From: Lachnospiraceae bacterium
GTDB taxonomy: Bacteria > Bacillota > Clostridia > Lachnospirales > Lachnospiraceae
Direction: 5' to 3'
DNA: 37,282 bases
Assembly: GCA_024698145.1 (NCBI GenBank)
Contig: JAILRO010000067.1
Coordinates: 1 to 37,282, forward strand
This document shows positions 15,811 through 24,417 of this stretch, piece after piece; the first letter of the stretch is position 1, and each line of letters begins with the position of its first letter. The notes beneath the pieces are model-generated. The model searched no databases. It was not told the origin of the DNA and saw nothing but the letters and a program-made list of their open reading frames with translations. The position numbers and the translations under genes are program-made.

Positions 15811-17694
15811 TTATGCTTCCCCTTGTTTTTGAGAATTTCTTTCAAAACAAACACCGCCACCGAACTTAGTAGCACCACAACCGGAACATTTTGCCCTGCA
15901 GTTAGGTGTGACTTTTTCCTGTTGTGCATTCTTCCATTCAGCCAAAAGAAACCTTTTGGTAACGCCGATATCTATGAAATCCCACGGGAATAATTCATTA
16001 TCATCTCTTTGTCTTGTAGTATAGAACTCCTTGACTATGCCATTTTTTTCAAAGGCTTCCATCCATTTATCATTATCAAAAAACTCTGTCCATGCATCAA
16101 ATATACATCCACTCTTGTAGGCATCATATATTACCTTGGAAATCTTTCTGTCTCCTCGTGCAAATACACCTTCGAGTACTGAAACATAAGATTCATGGTA
16201 TGTATATCTTAATGACCTTGCATTAAGCTGCTGACGGAACGTATCCTTAACATGATGAGCTCTTTCAATGTAGGTTTCCGGATCAAGCATAGCTGCCCAT
16301 TGGAAAGGTGTGAATGGCTTTGGCACAAAAAATGATGAAGATGCCGTAATTGAAATCTTGCCGTTCCTCTGATCTTTTGGAATATCATAATACGCTTCGG
16401 CAACACGTTCACAAAGTGCCGGAATGCCTTCTGCATCCTCCATCGTCTCTGTAGGAAGTCCAAGCATAAAATAGAATTTTACTTTGTTCCACCCACCATA
16501 AAAAGCCTGCATTGCACCTTTTAAAATAACTTCTTCTGTAAGTCCCTTATTAATAACATCACGAAGTCTCTGTGTTCCCGCCTCAGGCGCAAAAGTAAGC
16601 GAACTTTTCTTAATGTCCTGAACTTTCTTCATAACATCAAGTGAAAATGCGTCAATTCGAAGCGACGGCAATGATATATTAACATGTTGATTACCCATTT
16701 CCTCAATAAGAAAATAAGTAAACTCCTTAAGGCACTCATAGTCAGAGGAACTAAGTGAACTTAACGAAATCTCCTCATGACCTGTGGATTTAATCATTTT
16801 AAGTGCATAGTCTTCGATGAGCTTAACATCTTTCTGTCTTGTCGGACGGTATATCATACCTGCCTGACAGAAACGACAGCCTCTAATACAACCTCTCATT
16901 ATTTCAAGCGTAACTCTATCCTGAGTAACATGAATAAATGGTACAAGCGGTTTTTCCGGATAATGAACATCATCAAAGTCCATAACAACTTCTTTGGTTA
17001 CCGTTCTTGGCACATCCTCGTATATTGGCTCAAATGATGCCAAAGTTCCGTCATCGTTATAAGTTACTTCGTACATCGACGGCACATACATTCCCGGGAT
17101 CTTTGAGAGTTCATGAAGAATCTCATGGCGGGTAGCGCCTTCTTTTTTCATGCGTTTATAGCAGGCAAATACATCATCATACCTTGTCTCGCCCTCGCCT
17201 ATATAAAACATATCAAAGAAATCCGCAATCGGCTCCGGATTATAACTGCACGGACCACCACCAACTACAATAGGGTCATCAAGAGAACGCTCATTGGCAT
17301 AAATAGGAATCTTGGAAAGTTCCAAAACCTGTAATATGTTCGTATAGCACATCTCATATTGAAGTGTAATGCCCAAAAAATCAAAGTCTTTAATCGGAGA
17401 CTGTGTCTCAAGTGAAAATAAAGGTATGTCCTTTTCTCTCATAACCTTATCAAGATCCGGCCATGGCGAATAGACACGTTCGCAATATACATCATCTTTA
17501 CGATTAAACGTGTCATACAAAATCTGAATCCCCAAGTGGCTCATACCAATCTCGTACACATCAGGAAAACACATTGCAAACCTGATATCTACTTTATCCG
17601 GATCCTTTCTTACCATATTAACTTCGTTACCGATATATCTTGCGGGCTTTTCAATCCCCATAAGAATCTCATCTGAAAGTGCAAGTCCGTTCAT
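15811..17694 (-). CDS. B12-binding-like radical SAM protein (TIGR03960 type)
   Basis: A 627-residue radical SAM enzyme. The iron-sulfur motif CIRGCRFC (CxxxCxxC) lies mid-protein, followed by QAGMIYRPTR. N-terminal to it is a cobalamin-binding-like region (about 50-220) with the GIGMSHLGIQ-type turn and VVGGGPCSYNPEP. The C-terminus carries four cysteines in CRAKCSGCGATKFGGGVC, which could bind an additional metal or cluster. No substrate is known for this family. Its conserved pairing with DUF2344 and RNase G suggests a job on RNA or the ribosome, which is inference from context only. The ATG is preceded by GGAGA. It follows the small membrane protein gene by 34 nt. Confidence 0.88.
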   Translation of the reverse strand: MNGLALSDEILMGIEKPARYIGNEVNMVRKDPDKVDIRFAMCFPDVYEIGMSHLGIQILYDTFNRKDDVYCERVYSPWPDLDKVMREKDIPLFSLETQSPIKDFDFLGITLQYEMCYTNILQVLELSKIPIYANERSLDDPIVVGGGPCSYNPEPIADFFDMFYIGEGETRYDDVFACYKRMKKEGATRHEILHELSKIPGMYVPSMYEVTYNDDGTLASFEPIYEDVPRTVTKEVVMDFDDVHYPEKPLVPFIHVTQDRVTLEIMRGCIRGCRFCQAGMIYRPTRQKDVKLIEDYALKMIKSTGHEEISLSSLSSSDYECLKEFTYFLIEEMGNQHVNISLPSLRIDAFSLDVMKKVQDIKKSSLTFAPEAGTQRLRDVINKGLTEEVILKGAMQAFYGGWNKVKFYFMLGLPTETMEDAEGIPALCERVAEAYYDIPKDQRNGKISITASSSFFVPKPFTPFQWAAMLDPETYIERAHHVKDTFRQQLNARSLRYTYHESYVSVLEGVFARGDRKISKVIYDAYKSGCIFDAWTEFFDNDKWMEAFEKNGIVKEFYTTRQRDDNELFPWDFIDIGVTKRFLLAEWKNAQQEKVTPNCRAKCSGCGATKFGGGVCFERNSQKQGEA

Positions 17695-17728
17695 ATTGTC
17701 TCCAATCTATATGTATTCCTAAAAAAAA

Positions 17729-18139
17729 TTAGTTTGTGTTGTATTCTTTAAAATATTCTCCGGCAAAATCCCTGACATTATGCCATACATTCCTTACCTG
17801 TGTCATGGTTTCTCTGACAGTCTCGTTATCCTGCTCAAGTTTGACAATCTGATCATTCGTATCTGACACAGCCATACGGAAACCTTTTTTCAAATCCTGT
17901 CCACCATAAATATAACATGAGAACGTCAGTACCGACAAAATAAAAACTGCAATCTTTCCCCAGAAAACAAATCCCGAAACTGGATGTTTGGGTGGTTTCT
18001 TTGCAAAGTTGTCTGTAGTGGCAACATCATCATAATGATAAGCATACGACCTACCCTGATAACGACTATGAACCTCAACACTGTTGGCATTGTGCTGGTT
18101 TCTCAAATAGTTTCTAATGTCATTATAACGATCTTCCAT
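17729..18139 (-). CDS. Small single-pass membrane protein of unknown function
   Basis: I do not recognise this protein. It has 136 residues: a polar, Tyr/His/Asn-rich N-terminal part (1-58), one membrane helix (about 63-83, SGFVFWGKIAVFILSVLTFS), and a charged C-terminal part (about 85-136) predicted to be helical, possibly coiled coil. The KLEQDNETVRETM stretch fits a coiled coil. The ATG at 18139 has GGAAG about 10 nt upstream; the ATG at 18154 lacks a ribosome binding site. It is the first gene after the terminator at 18205-18237 and precedes the TIGR03960 gene by 34 nt. A septum- or FtsL-like topology comes to mind from size and layout, but nothing in the sequence proves it. Confidence 0.6.
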   Translation of the reverse strand: MEDRYNDIRNYLRNQHNANSVEVHSRYQGRSYAYHYDDVATTDNFAKKPPKHPVSGFVFWGKIAVFILSVLTFSCYIYGGQDLKKGFRMAVSDTNDQIVKLEQDNETVRETMTQVRNVWHNVRDFAGEYFKEYNTN

Positions 18140-18204
18140 GTAAATCACTTCCATATTAACATTCTGGTATTAAAAGTATATGAAAGTAATTGTGCGATAT
18201 ATTA

Positions 18205-18237
18205 CAAAAAGAATACTGATAAATAGTATTCTTTTTG
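18205..18237 (-). terminator. Intrinsic terminator after the large HD-GYP gene
   Basis: A perfect 13-bp stem, CAAAAAGAATACT (18205-18217) with AGTATTCTTTTTG (18225-18237), and a 7-nt loop. The stem has an A-tract on one arm and a T-tract on the other. It lies 11 nt past the stop of the HD-GYP gene that ends at 18249. It also separates that gene from the small membrane protein gene. Confidence 0.8.
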
Positions 18238-18248
18238 TGTGGATAATA

Positions 18249-20483
18249 TTATCTTTCTATTCTAATATTCGTAAGTGCACACTGGTCGCCGGAAAGTGAA
18301 ACGTACACATCATCAGCTTCTTCAATTATGGTCGTTTCATTCTTGATACTGATACCACAATTCTCGGTAACTGTCGTAATTACATTATCATGTCTTGTAA
18401 ATGATAACGTACAATCATAGCCTTTCTTATTGGCTTCTTTCCACTCTTCCCAACCAATGAAATCATCATTCTTTGTAACGGTTAATTTGTTAGTGGCAAC
18501 ACCTATAGCTTCCCAATTCTCTCCGTCAAGTCTGATAAGAGCGTATTCTTTATAATCGTCCCCTTTTGATTCTCTATTTGCAGAATAAAAAATATCAATA
18601 TATGGACAATGCCATATAAGTCTGGATGTTGGAAGGCTCATTGTATGGAAGGTAATCTTCATGCCATCGGTAATAGAAACACCCTTTGTTGAAACTGTTC
18701 TGTAACCGTCAATCTGGATGTTTTCTAAATCTCCGTTAGGAACATTAATATAACTTATTCTCTCGGCTATTCTCGGAATATAATCATCAAATATAGGTTC
18801 TTTCTCACTTTCAATATTTACATCGAATATACGACAGCGTTCACCGGTCACACCAATATAAGCAAATCTTGACGAGTCTGGAAGTGCCACCGTAAAACTA
18901 TATTTCTTAATTCCGTTATCAACCACTATAAGTATGTGATCATCACATTTGACAGCATCTATTTCATAGAAATCAATATTCTTATCTTCTGAAGTGTTAC
19001 CGTGTCTGATACTTAAAGTATCTTCAACTTTGATTTTTCTTGCACCATTACATTGTGTACGTCCATCAAACCATATAACACCGTACTCAAAATAATACAA
19101 ATTCTTAACATCAAACTCATTTTCATGATATCGACCATCTAATGAATCAAACAAAATAATTGCAGGTAAACCGTTACCGGATTGTCTTTCTGTTGGTTCG
19201 CATGAAAATCTAATATGTTTTATCTCTTGAGTTAACCAAATTCCTCTGGAAATATCACTCCTAAACTCTTTGCAAATAAGTTCTGATTTTCCTTCTAATT
19301 CCTTGACCTCAGCCATTTCTTTCATCTTATATTCAGAATCCAAATCAATAAGATGCTGCATAATCTTGGCGTATTTGGGATCAAACTGCGTTCCTGTTCC
19401 TTTAACAATCTCCTCGCGAACAGTCTGCTGAGGTATCGCTTCTCTGTAACTTCTCTTTGAAGTCATAGCATCATAAGCATCTGCAACTGAAATAATTCTT
19501 GCAATCTCCGGTATATCCTCACCCTTAAGTCCTTCCGGATATCCTTTGCCGTCATAACGCTCATGATGATATCTTGCACCAATACTTAATCCAGGATACT
19601 CATTAATTGAATCAAGTATCTGTGAACCAAGAACCGGATGTTGCTTAATTGTTTCAAACTCTTCCCGAGTAAGCTTGCCCGGTTTGTTAATGATGCTTTC
19701 ATCAATACCAATCTTTCCTACATCATGCAAAAGTGCTATATGATATATCTCATCACATTCCTTATGACTTAAACCTGCATATTCAGCAATCATATACGAA
19801 TATTCGGCAACTCTTGAAGAATGACCGTGAGTGTATTTATCTTTCGCATCAATAGCATTAACTAATGCCATAGCAGTTTGTTCAAACAAACGTCTTACGT
19901 TCTTCTGCTCTTCCTCGTTACGAAACAGATTGTATTGGAAGGAAAACAAAACGTAAACAATAATACTTACAATGAAAAGACCGGCTATAGAATCGTAGTA
20001 ATTACCCCAAACCGAATACTCGGTTATGAACTCCGGATGGTAATAACCTACAACCCATGTAATTATATTAACAATAAAATTAGCACCCAGCATAATGAAC
20101 TTAAAACGTCCATCAATGATCAACGTAATATAGACCGTTCCCAACAAAAGCCATATAGGTGTCCCACCATACACACCACCATTTAAAAAAAACATTGCGG
20201 GCAAAAATGCAAATACAAGAATTAACGATATAACAATTCTTGCTCGTTTTATAGTATTCCTTTTATATGAAAAAATCACATACAACAAGAAAAAAACAGC
20301 ACCAACAAATGTAGAAATCGTAGCTGTCATCGGCTCATGCATAATCATTCCAAATGGTATTGCAAGAAAAAGTGCAACAAGAACCGTAAATGAAAACAGC
20401 ATAAAAGATCTGTCTTTAACATCTATCGATGAATCATATATATATTTTTGGTAGTGCTTTCTAAATCTTAAGATTGCTTTCAT
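18249..20483 (-). CDS. Membrane HD-GYP phosphodiesterase with duplicated C-terminal beta domain
   Basis: A 744-residue protein, predicted to degrade a cyclic dinucleotide, most likely c-di-GMP. About six membrane helices fill residues 27-190. The HD-GYP domain (about 205-385) has HGHSSRV, LLHDVGKIGI (His253, Asp254), YHHERYDGKGYPEG and ADAYDAMTS, so the metal site and the GYP signature are intact. The remaining 340 residues are not a usual partner: two beta-rich segments (about 405-558 and 574-744) end in matching motifs, IGVTGERCRIFDVNIE and VSLSGDQCALTNIRIE, which suggests a tandem duplication. By topology these lie in the cytoplasm. The ATG at 20483 has GAGGGAG upstream; a TTG at 20519 is less likely. 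It follows the UPF0210 gene by 36 nt and ends at a terminator. Confidence 0.87.
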   Translation of the reverse strand: MKAILRFRKHYQKYIYDSSIDVKDRSFMLFSFTVLVALFLAIPFGMIMHEPMTATISTFVGAVFFLLYVIFSYKRNTIKRARIVISLILVFAFLPAMFFLNGGVYGGTPIWLLLGTVYITLIIDGRFKFIMLGANFIVNIITWVVGYYHPEFITEYSVWGNYYDSIAGLFIVSIIVYVLFSFQYNLFRNEEEQKNVRRLFEQTAMALVNAIDAKDKYTHGHSSRVAEYSYMIAEYAGLSHKECDEIYHIALLHDVGKIGIDESIINKPGKLTREEFETIKQHPVLGSQILDSINEYPGLSIGARYHHERYDGKGYPEGLKGEDIPEIARIISVADAYDAMTSKRSYREAIPQQTVREEIVKGTGTQFDPKYAKIMQHLIDLDSEYKMKEMAEVKELEGKSELICKEFRSDISRGIWLTQEIKHIRFSCEPTERQSGNGLPAIILFDSLDGRYHENEFDVKNLYYFEYGVIWFDGRTQCNGARKIKVEDTLSIRHGNTSEDKNIDFYEIDAVKCDDHILIVVDNGIKKYSFTVALPDSSRFAYIGVTGERCRIFDVNIESEKEPIFDDYIPRIAERISYINVPNGDLENIQIDGYRTVSTKGVSITDGMKITFHTMSLPTSRLIWHCPYIDIFYSANRESKGDDYKEYALIRLDGENWEAIGVATNKLTVTKNDDFIGWEEWKEANKKGYDCTLSFTRHDNVITTVTENCGISIKNETTIIEEADDVYVSLSGDQCALTNIRIER

Positions 20484-20519
20484 ATTCTCCCTCACATAAA
20501 AACAAAATCTGTATAACAA

Positions 20520-21884
20520 TTAGTTTTTAAAACTGTGAATAGGTGCAGGAATTCTTCCTCCTCTGTTAACAAACGCATCACAACTATATTCATTAACCTT
20601 CATAATCGGCGCATAACCAAGAAGTCCGCCAAAATTAAGTGTTTCTCCCGCCTTCTTACCCACAGCCGGAATTATACGAACTGCGGTTGTCTTCTGATTA
20701 ACCATACCGATTGCCATCTCATCCGCAATAATTCCTGAAATAGTTGTTGCCTTTGTGTCTCCAGGTATTGCAATCATATCAAGTCCTACAGAACATACGC
20801 ATGTCATGGCCTCTAATTTTTCAAGAGTAAGAGCACCTTCTGTTGCAGCATCTATCATTCTCTGATCTTCCGATACAGGAATAAATGCTCCCGAAAGTCC
20901 ACCAACATATGAAGATGCCATAACGCCACCTTTTTTAACCTGATCATTAAGAAGTGCAAGTGCCGCAGTTGTACCAGGTGCACCCGCATACTCAAGTCCG
21001 ATTTCTTCCAAAATCTCACCAACACTATCACCAACCGCAGGTGTAGGTGCAAGTGACAAATCTATAATACCAAAAGGAACTCCAAGTCTTTTAGATGCTT
21101 CCTTTGCAACTAACTGTCCAACTCTCGTTACCTTAAACGCAGTCTTCTTGATTGTCTCACAAAGAACCTCAAAGTTCTCGCCTCTAACAGACTCTAATGC
21201 TCTCTTAACAACACCCGGTCCGGAAACTCCGACATTTATAATTCTGTCTGCTTCGGTAACACCATGAAAAGCGCCTGCCATAAACGGATTATCATCAGGT
21301 GCATTACAGAAAACAACAAACTTCGCAGGTCCGATACAATCTCTGTCAGCCGTAAGTTCAGCACTTTCTTTGACAATCTCACCTATAATTTTAACAGCAT
21401 CCATGTTAATTCCTGTCTTTGTCGAACCAACATTGATACTACTACATACGAACTCGGTAACATTAAGTGCTTCAGGTATAGACTTAATCAGCATCTCATC
21501 ATATGGTGTCATACCTTTGGCAACATTGGCTGAATAACCACCTATAAAATTAACTCCAACCTTCTTGGCAGCCTCATCTAAAGTCTTAGCTATCTCAACA
21601 TAATCTGCTGACGACTTACAACATGAGCTTCCAACCATTGCAATCGGTGTAAGAGAAATTCTCTTATTAACAATAGGAATACCATATTCCATCTCAAGTT
21701 CTTTGCCAACCTTAACCAAATCTTTTGCAGACGTAGTTATCTTATCGTACACCTTGTTACAAGTAGTCTTGAGATCGTCAGATATGCAATCAAGCAATGA
21801 AATGCCCATCGTAATTGTACGCACATCCAAATTCTCTTCACGTATCATGGCATTGGTTTCCATGACCTCATTTATATTAATCAT
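20520..21884 (-). CDS. UPF0210 (DUF711, PFL-like) family protein
   Basis: A 454-residue member of UPF0210. Structures of this family have a fold like pyruvate formate-lyase, but no activity is established and I see no glycyl-radical motif near the C-terminus. Family segments include [47 protein letters not shown] and [12 protein letters not shown], and it ends [11 protein letters not shown]. The ATG at 21884 has GGAGG 8 nt upstream. It follows the ACT-domain gene, a pairing widespread in Firmicutes that suggests the ACT protein senses a ligand for it. The ACT-UPF0210 gap is 90 nt with no clear promoter. Confidence 0.88.
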   Translation of the reverse strand: MININEVMETNAMIREENLDVRTITMGISLLDCISDDLKTTCNKVYDKITTSAKDLVKVGKELEMEYGIPIVNKRISLTPIAMVGSSCCKSSADYVEIAKTLDEAAKKVGVNFIGGYSANVAKGMTPYDEMLIKSIPEALNVTEFVCSSINVGSTKTGINMDAVKIIGEIVKESAELTADRDCIGPAKFVVFCNAPDDNPFMAGAFHGVTEADRIINVGVSGPGVVKRALESVRGENFEVLCETIKKTAFKVTRVGQLVAKEASKRLGVPFGIIDLSLAPTPAVGDSVGEILEEIGLEYAGAPGTTAALALLNDQVKKGGVMASSYVGGLSGAFIPVSEDQRMIDAATEGALTLEKLEAMTCVCSVGLDMIAIPGDTKATTISGIIADEMAIGMVNQKTTAVRIIPAVGKKAGETLNFGGLLGYAPIMKVNEYSCDAFVNRGGRIPAPIHSFKN

Positions 21885-21974
21885 TATTCTGTCCTCCATA
21901 TTATAGACTGGTACGGTTATAATCCTATCTTAAATCAATATAACCTTTGTATTAAACTTATTAGTGATGGCTGA

Positions 21975-22247
21975 TTAAAGTCTGTGCATCATATCAAATA
22001 TTTCTTCCTGCTGAAGAGTGATATTAACGCCTATTTCCTCACCAATCTGTCTAAGTTCGTCTGCTATGGTTGCAAAATCTTTGCCGGATTCTTCAATATT
22101 AACAATCATTATCATGTTAAACCAATCAGAAACAATGGTCTGTGCAATATCAAGAATATTAATCTGATTACCTGCAAGGTACTTACACACATTGAAAATG
22201 ATTCCTACTTTGTCTTTGCCTACTACTGAAATTACTGTTTTTTTCAT
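21975..22247 (-). CDS. ACT domain-containing regulator (UPF0237 type)
   Basis: A 90-residue single ACT domain with no other module. It starts MKKTVISVVGKDKVGI, with the GxDxxGI-like turn used for ligand binding in ACT domains; WFNMIMIV and the helix DELRQIGEEIGVNI complete the beta-alpha-beta-beta-alpha-beta pattern. Related GcvR-like proteins bind small ligands, often amino acids. It is encoded directly before UPF0210, its regular partner. The start follows the WalJ-type gene by 47 nt. Confidence 0.88.
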   Translation of the reverse strand: MKKTVISVVGKDKVGIIFNVCKYLAGNQINILDIAQTIVSDWFNMIMIVNIEESGKDFATIADELRQIGEEIGVNITLQQEEIFDMMHRL

Positions 22248-22294
22248 TACTTATCTCCTTTGATGTATAAAAACTTGTATTGTTGTTGTTATTA

Positions 22295-23092
22295 TCAGCA
22301 TTCAATGACCGGCGATATGCCGAATCTGTCAGCTACCATTATATTGAAATCTCTGACATCGCTACTGTACGGATTACCAAAGAGTTCGCCTTTGACTGCC
22401 TCGTACGCAAGTTCAGGAAAATTATTCTCTTTGGACAGATGTCCCAGATATATTCCCTTGATGTGATCATTGAGAAGTTCTCTTATAAGTTGTCCACCCT
22501 TCTCATTACATAAATGTCCGTACCTGCCAAGAATTCGTTTCTTAAGCTCGTACGGATACGGCCCGACTTCCAACATTCTTATATCATGATTAGCTTCTAT
22601 AAGCATCGCGTCTGCCCCGGATAGTGCATCAACTATATGTGAATCGTAATCTCCCATATCAGTTGCAACCGATATTTTCTTATCACCATCCGTAACAGTA
22701 TAACAGACCGGATCAACCGCATCATGCCATATGCTTATCGGCTTTACCCACAAATCATCTATCGCAAAACTTTTCTCCGGTTCCACACCATGAAAAAGTG
22801 AGAAATCAACTTTGCCAAGCCCTTTGTATTGGCTTACCGCTTCTAAAGTCTTAGGTGTTCCATATACCGGAATCCCATACTTCCTAAGGATTACTCCCAA
22901 ACCTTGTATGTGGTCTGAATGCTCATGAGTGATAAGTATTCCACTGATATCCTCAGGCTTTACGTCCATTTCATCAAGAGCAGTAACAATCTTCTTCATG
23001 CTAAGTCCTGCATCAATAAGAAGATGTGTCCTGTCAGAACCGACATATATGCAATTACCACTACTACCACTATACAAACTGCATAATCTCAT
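22295..23092 (-). CDS. MBL-fold metallo-hydrolase, WalJ/YycJ type
   Basis: A metallo-beta-lactamase-fold hydrolase of 265 residues. It begins MRLCSLYSGSSGNCIYVG, the recognisable WalJ start, and carries THEHSDHIQG (HxHxDH), with VATDMGDYDS and EANHD as later metal ligands and GHLSKENN near the C-terminus. WalJ (YycJ) proteins are associated with the WalRK wall-stress system in Bacilli and have been proposed to act on nucleic acids; no walR or walK gene lies nearby here. It has its own promoter (23165-23194), and the ACT and UPF0210 genes follow it. Confidence 0.85.
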   Translation of the reverse strand: MRLCSLYSGSSGNCIYVGSDRTHLLIDAGLSMKKIVTALDEMDVKPEDISGILITHEHSDHIQGLGVILRKYGIPVYGTPKTLEAVSQYKGLGKVDFSLFHGVEPEKSFAIDDLWVKPISIWHDAVDPVCYTVTDGDKKISVATDMGDYDSHIVDALSGADAMLIEANHDIRMLEVGPYPYELKKRILGRYGHLCNEKGGQLIRELLNDHIKGIYLGHLSKENNFPELAYEAVKGELFGNPYSSDVRDFNIMVADRFGISPVIEC

Positions 23093-23120
23093 TGGTATAA
23101 AATCCCTTCACAAAAATAAA

Positions 23121-23162
23121 ATAGGTTTTAAAAAGGCGGTATATAATGCCCCTAAAATCTAT
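23121..23162 (-). other. Hairpin in the leader between the promoter and the WalJ-type gene
   Basis: ATAGGTTTTA (23121-23130) and TAAAATCTAT (23153-23162) pair with one mismatch around a GC-richer loop containing GGCGG and GCCCC. In the minus direction it is followed by a T-rich stretch, so it could end transcripts from the ASKHA gene or act as a leader attenuator. The outermost pairs lie before the expected transcription start. Confidence 0.4.
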
Positions 23163-23164
23163 TT

Positions 23165-23194
23165 ATTATACCATATATTGTATAAGTGTTTCAA
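23165..23194 (-). promoter_or_regulatory. Sigma-A-like promoter for the WalJ-type/ACT/UPF0210 genes
   Basis: On the minus strand a -35 TTGAAA (23189-23194) is separated by 18 nt from a -10 TATAAT (23165-23170), which is preceded by ATGG. It lies about 70 nt upstream of the WalJ-type start and just after the end of the ASKHA gene, in the only sizeable gap of this stretch. Confidence 0.7.
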
Positions 23195-23214
23195 TACATA
23201 TATTGACTTATATC

Positions 23215-24360
23215 TTAGAAATTCATCGAATTAATGTATGTAACCTGAAAATATTCATAATCAGCAAGCTCAAATGATTCCGTTCTGCTTCTTATTCCTT
23301 CGTATTCTTCAAGAATCAAATTTCTGTTATCTCCCGCCATAAGAAATCTGCTTGCACCTTCAAGTGACGTATTGCCCAAAACCGTTATCTTATCTTTTAG
23401 TTCTTCAGGTAACATTTTCACAGAAAATGCATCTCTTACATTAAGATAAAAACCAAGACCTCCGGAAATATACACATTCTCTATGTCTTCGAAATCTATA
23501 TCAGCTTTTGCAATAAGACACGAAACACCCGCATATATAGCAGCTTTTGCCATTTGAAAACGTCTTACCTGTTCCTGCGTAATTGTTATATCGTCAGATA
23601 TATTTATTCCGGAATCAAAAAACGGTTCCCGAATCAATCCGGTCTCATCAATCAATCCTCTCTTGATACACATCGCAATCGCTTTAATACACTCACTACC
23701 GTAAACCGCACCGGTTATACCATAATCAAATACAGGTCCGCAGGCAGTTGATGTTGCATATCCTTTTTGATTATTAATAAGCACAAGCTCGCCATTGGTA
23801 CCAAGATCAATAAGCAAATCGTATTTATCATTCTTACCCATACCAAGACATTCAACTCCGGCTAGTATATCCGCGCCGACAAATGCCGAAAAACCGGGAA
23901 GAAACATCTCTCTTACATTACCGGCTTCATTTATAACCGCCTTGTTATCTTCATGTGCCACTTCGCATTCGAAGTATTCCAACGACACCGGCGTAAACGG
24001 TGCTTTCGAAAGACCGTCAACAGGCAAACATCTTAATATATGTTGCATGGTTGTGTTGCCACTATAACATAAGCAACTGATTCTGTTATACGCCTCACCA
24101 AGATTGTCCTTTAATGCCTCATTTAACTTTATAAGCAGCATGTCAGACATATTCTTCTCTGCCGACGGTGTATCCAGACAGCTCTTAATTCTTGTAATAA
24201 CATCCGCACCATATATTTTCTGCGGATTGGAAAAAGAAAAGTACGCAAGCTGACTGTCTGTTTCGACGTCGAAGCAAGACACACCTATAGACGTTGTACC
24301 CACATCAACAGCCACATATACTCCGTTGTGATTTATTTGATTAATTAATGCGTTCTCCAT
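23215..24360 (-). CDS. ASKHA-domain protein (DUF4445, RACo-like C-terminal domain only)
   Basis: A 381-residue actin-like ATPase-fold protein. Motifs of the ASKHA fold are present: AVDVGTTSIGVSCFD (phosphate 1), LIDLGTNGELVL (phosphate 2 region) and ISGGLGF (adenosine motif). It resembles the C-terminal domain of RACo, the ATP-dependent reductive activator of corrinoid proteins, including the GADVITRI, SGNTTMQHIL and LPGFSAFVGAD segments. RACo-type proteins have an N-terminal 2Fe-2S ferredoxin domain and are about 600 residues; here that domain is missing and the protein starts directly with the ATPase part. GAGGA precedes the ATG. No corrinoid methyltransferase gene is adjacent. It follows threonine ammonia-lyase by 57 nt, which contains a 7-bp hairpin. 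Confidence 0.83.
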   Translation of the reverse strand: MENALINQINHNGVYVAVDVGTTSIGVSCFDVETDSQLAYFSFSNPQKIYGADVITRIKSCLDTPSAEKNMSDMLLIKLNEALKDNLGEAYNRISCLCYSGNTTMQHILRCLPVDGLSKAPFTPVSLEYFECEVAHEDNKAVINEAGNVREMFLPGFSAFVGADILAGVECLGMGKNDKYDLLIDLGTNGELVLINNQKGYATSTACGPVFDYGITGAVYGSECIKAIAMCIKRGLIDETGLIREPFFDSGINISDDITITQEQVRRFQMAKAAIYAGVSCLIAKADIDFEDIENVYISGGLGFYLNVRDAFSVKMLPEELKDKITVLGNTSLEGASRFLMAGDNRNLILEEYEGIRSRTESFELADYEYFQVTYINSMNF

Positions 24361-24382
24361 AGCAAGTCCTCTATTTCAAAAC

Positions 24383-24409
24383 AACCAACAACATTACATG
24401 AAGTTGGTT
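24383..24409 (-). other. Short hairpin between the threonine ammonia-lyase and ASKHA genes
   Basis: AACCAAC (24383-24389) and GTTGGTT (24403-24409) pair perfectly around a 13-nt loop. The T-tract is weak (GTTTTG) in the minus direction, so it is at best a poor terminator or a leader element. Confidence 0.3.
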
Positions 24410-24417
24410 ATTTGTTA

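Noticed and set aside
15783-15929. Upstream extension of the DUF2344 gene
   Set aside because: It overlaps the end of the radical SAM gene and adds a non-homologous start; the TTG at 15782 has an ideal AAGGAG.
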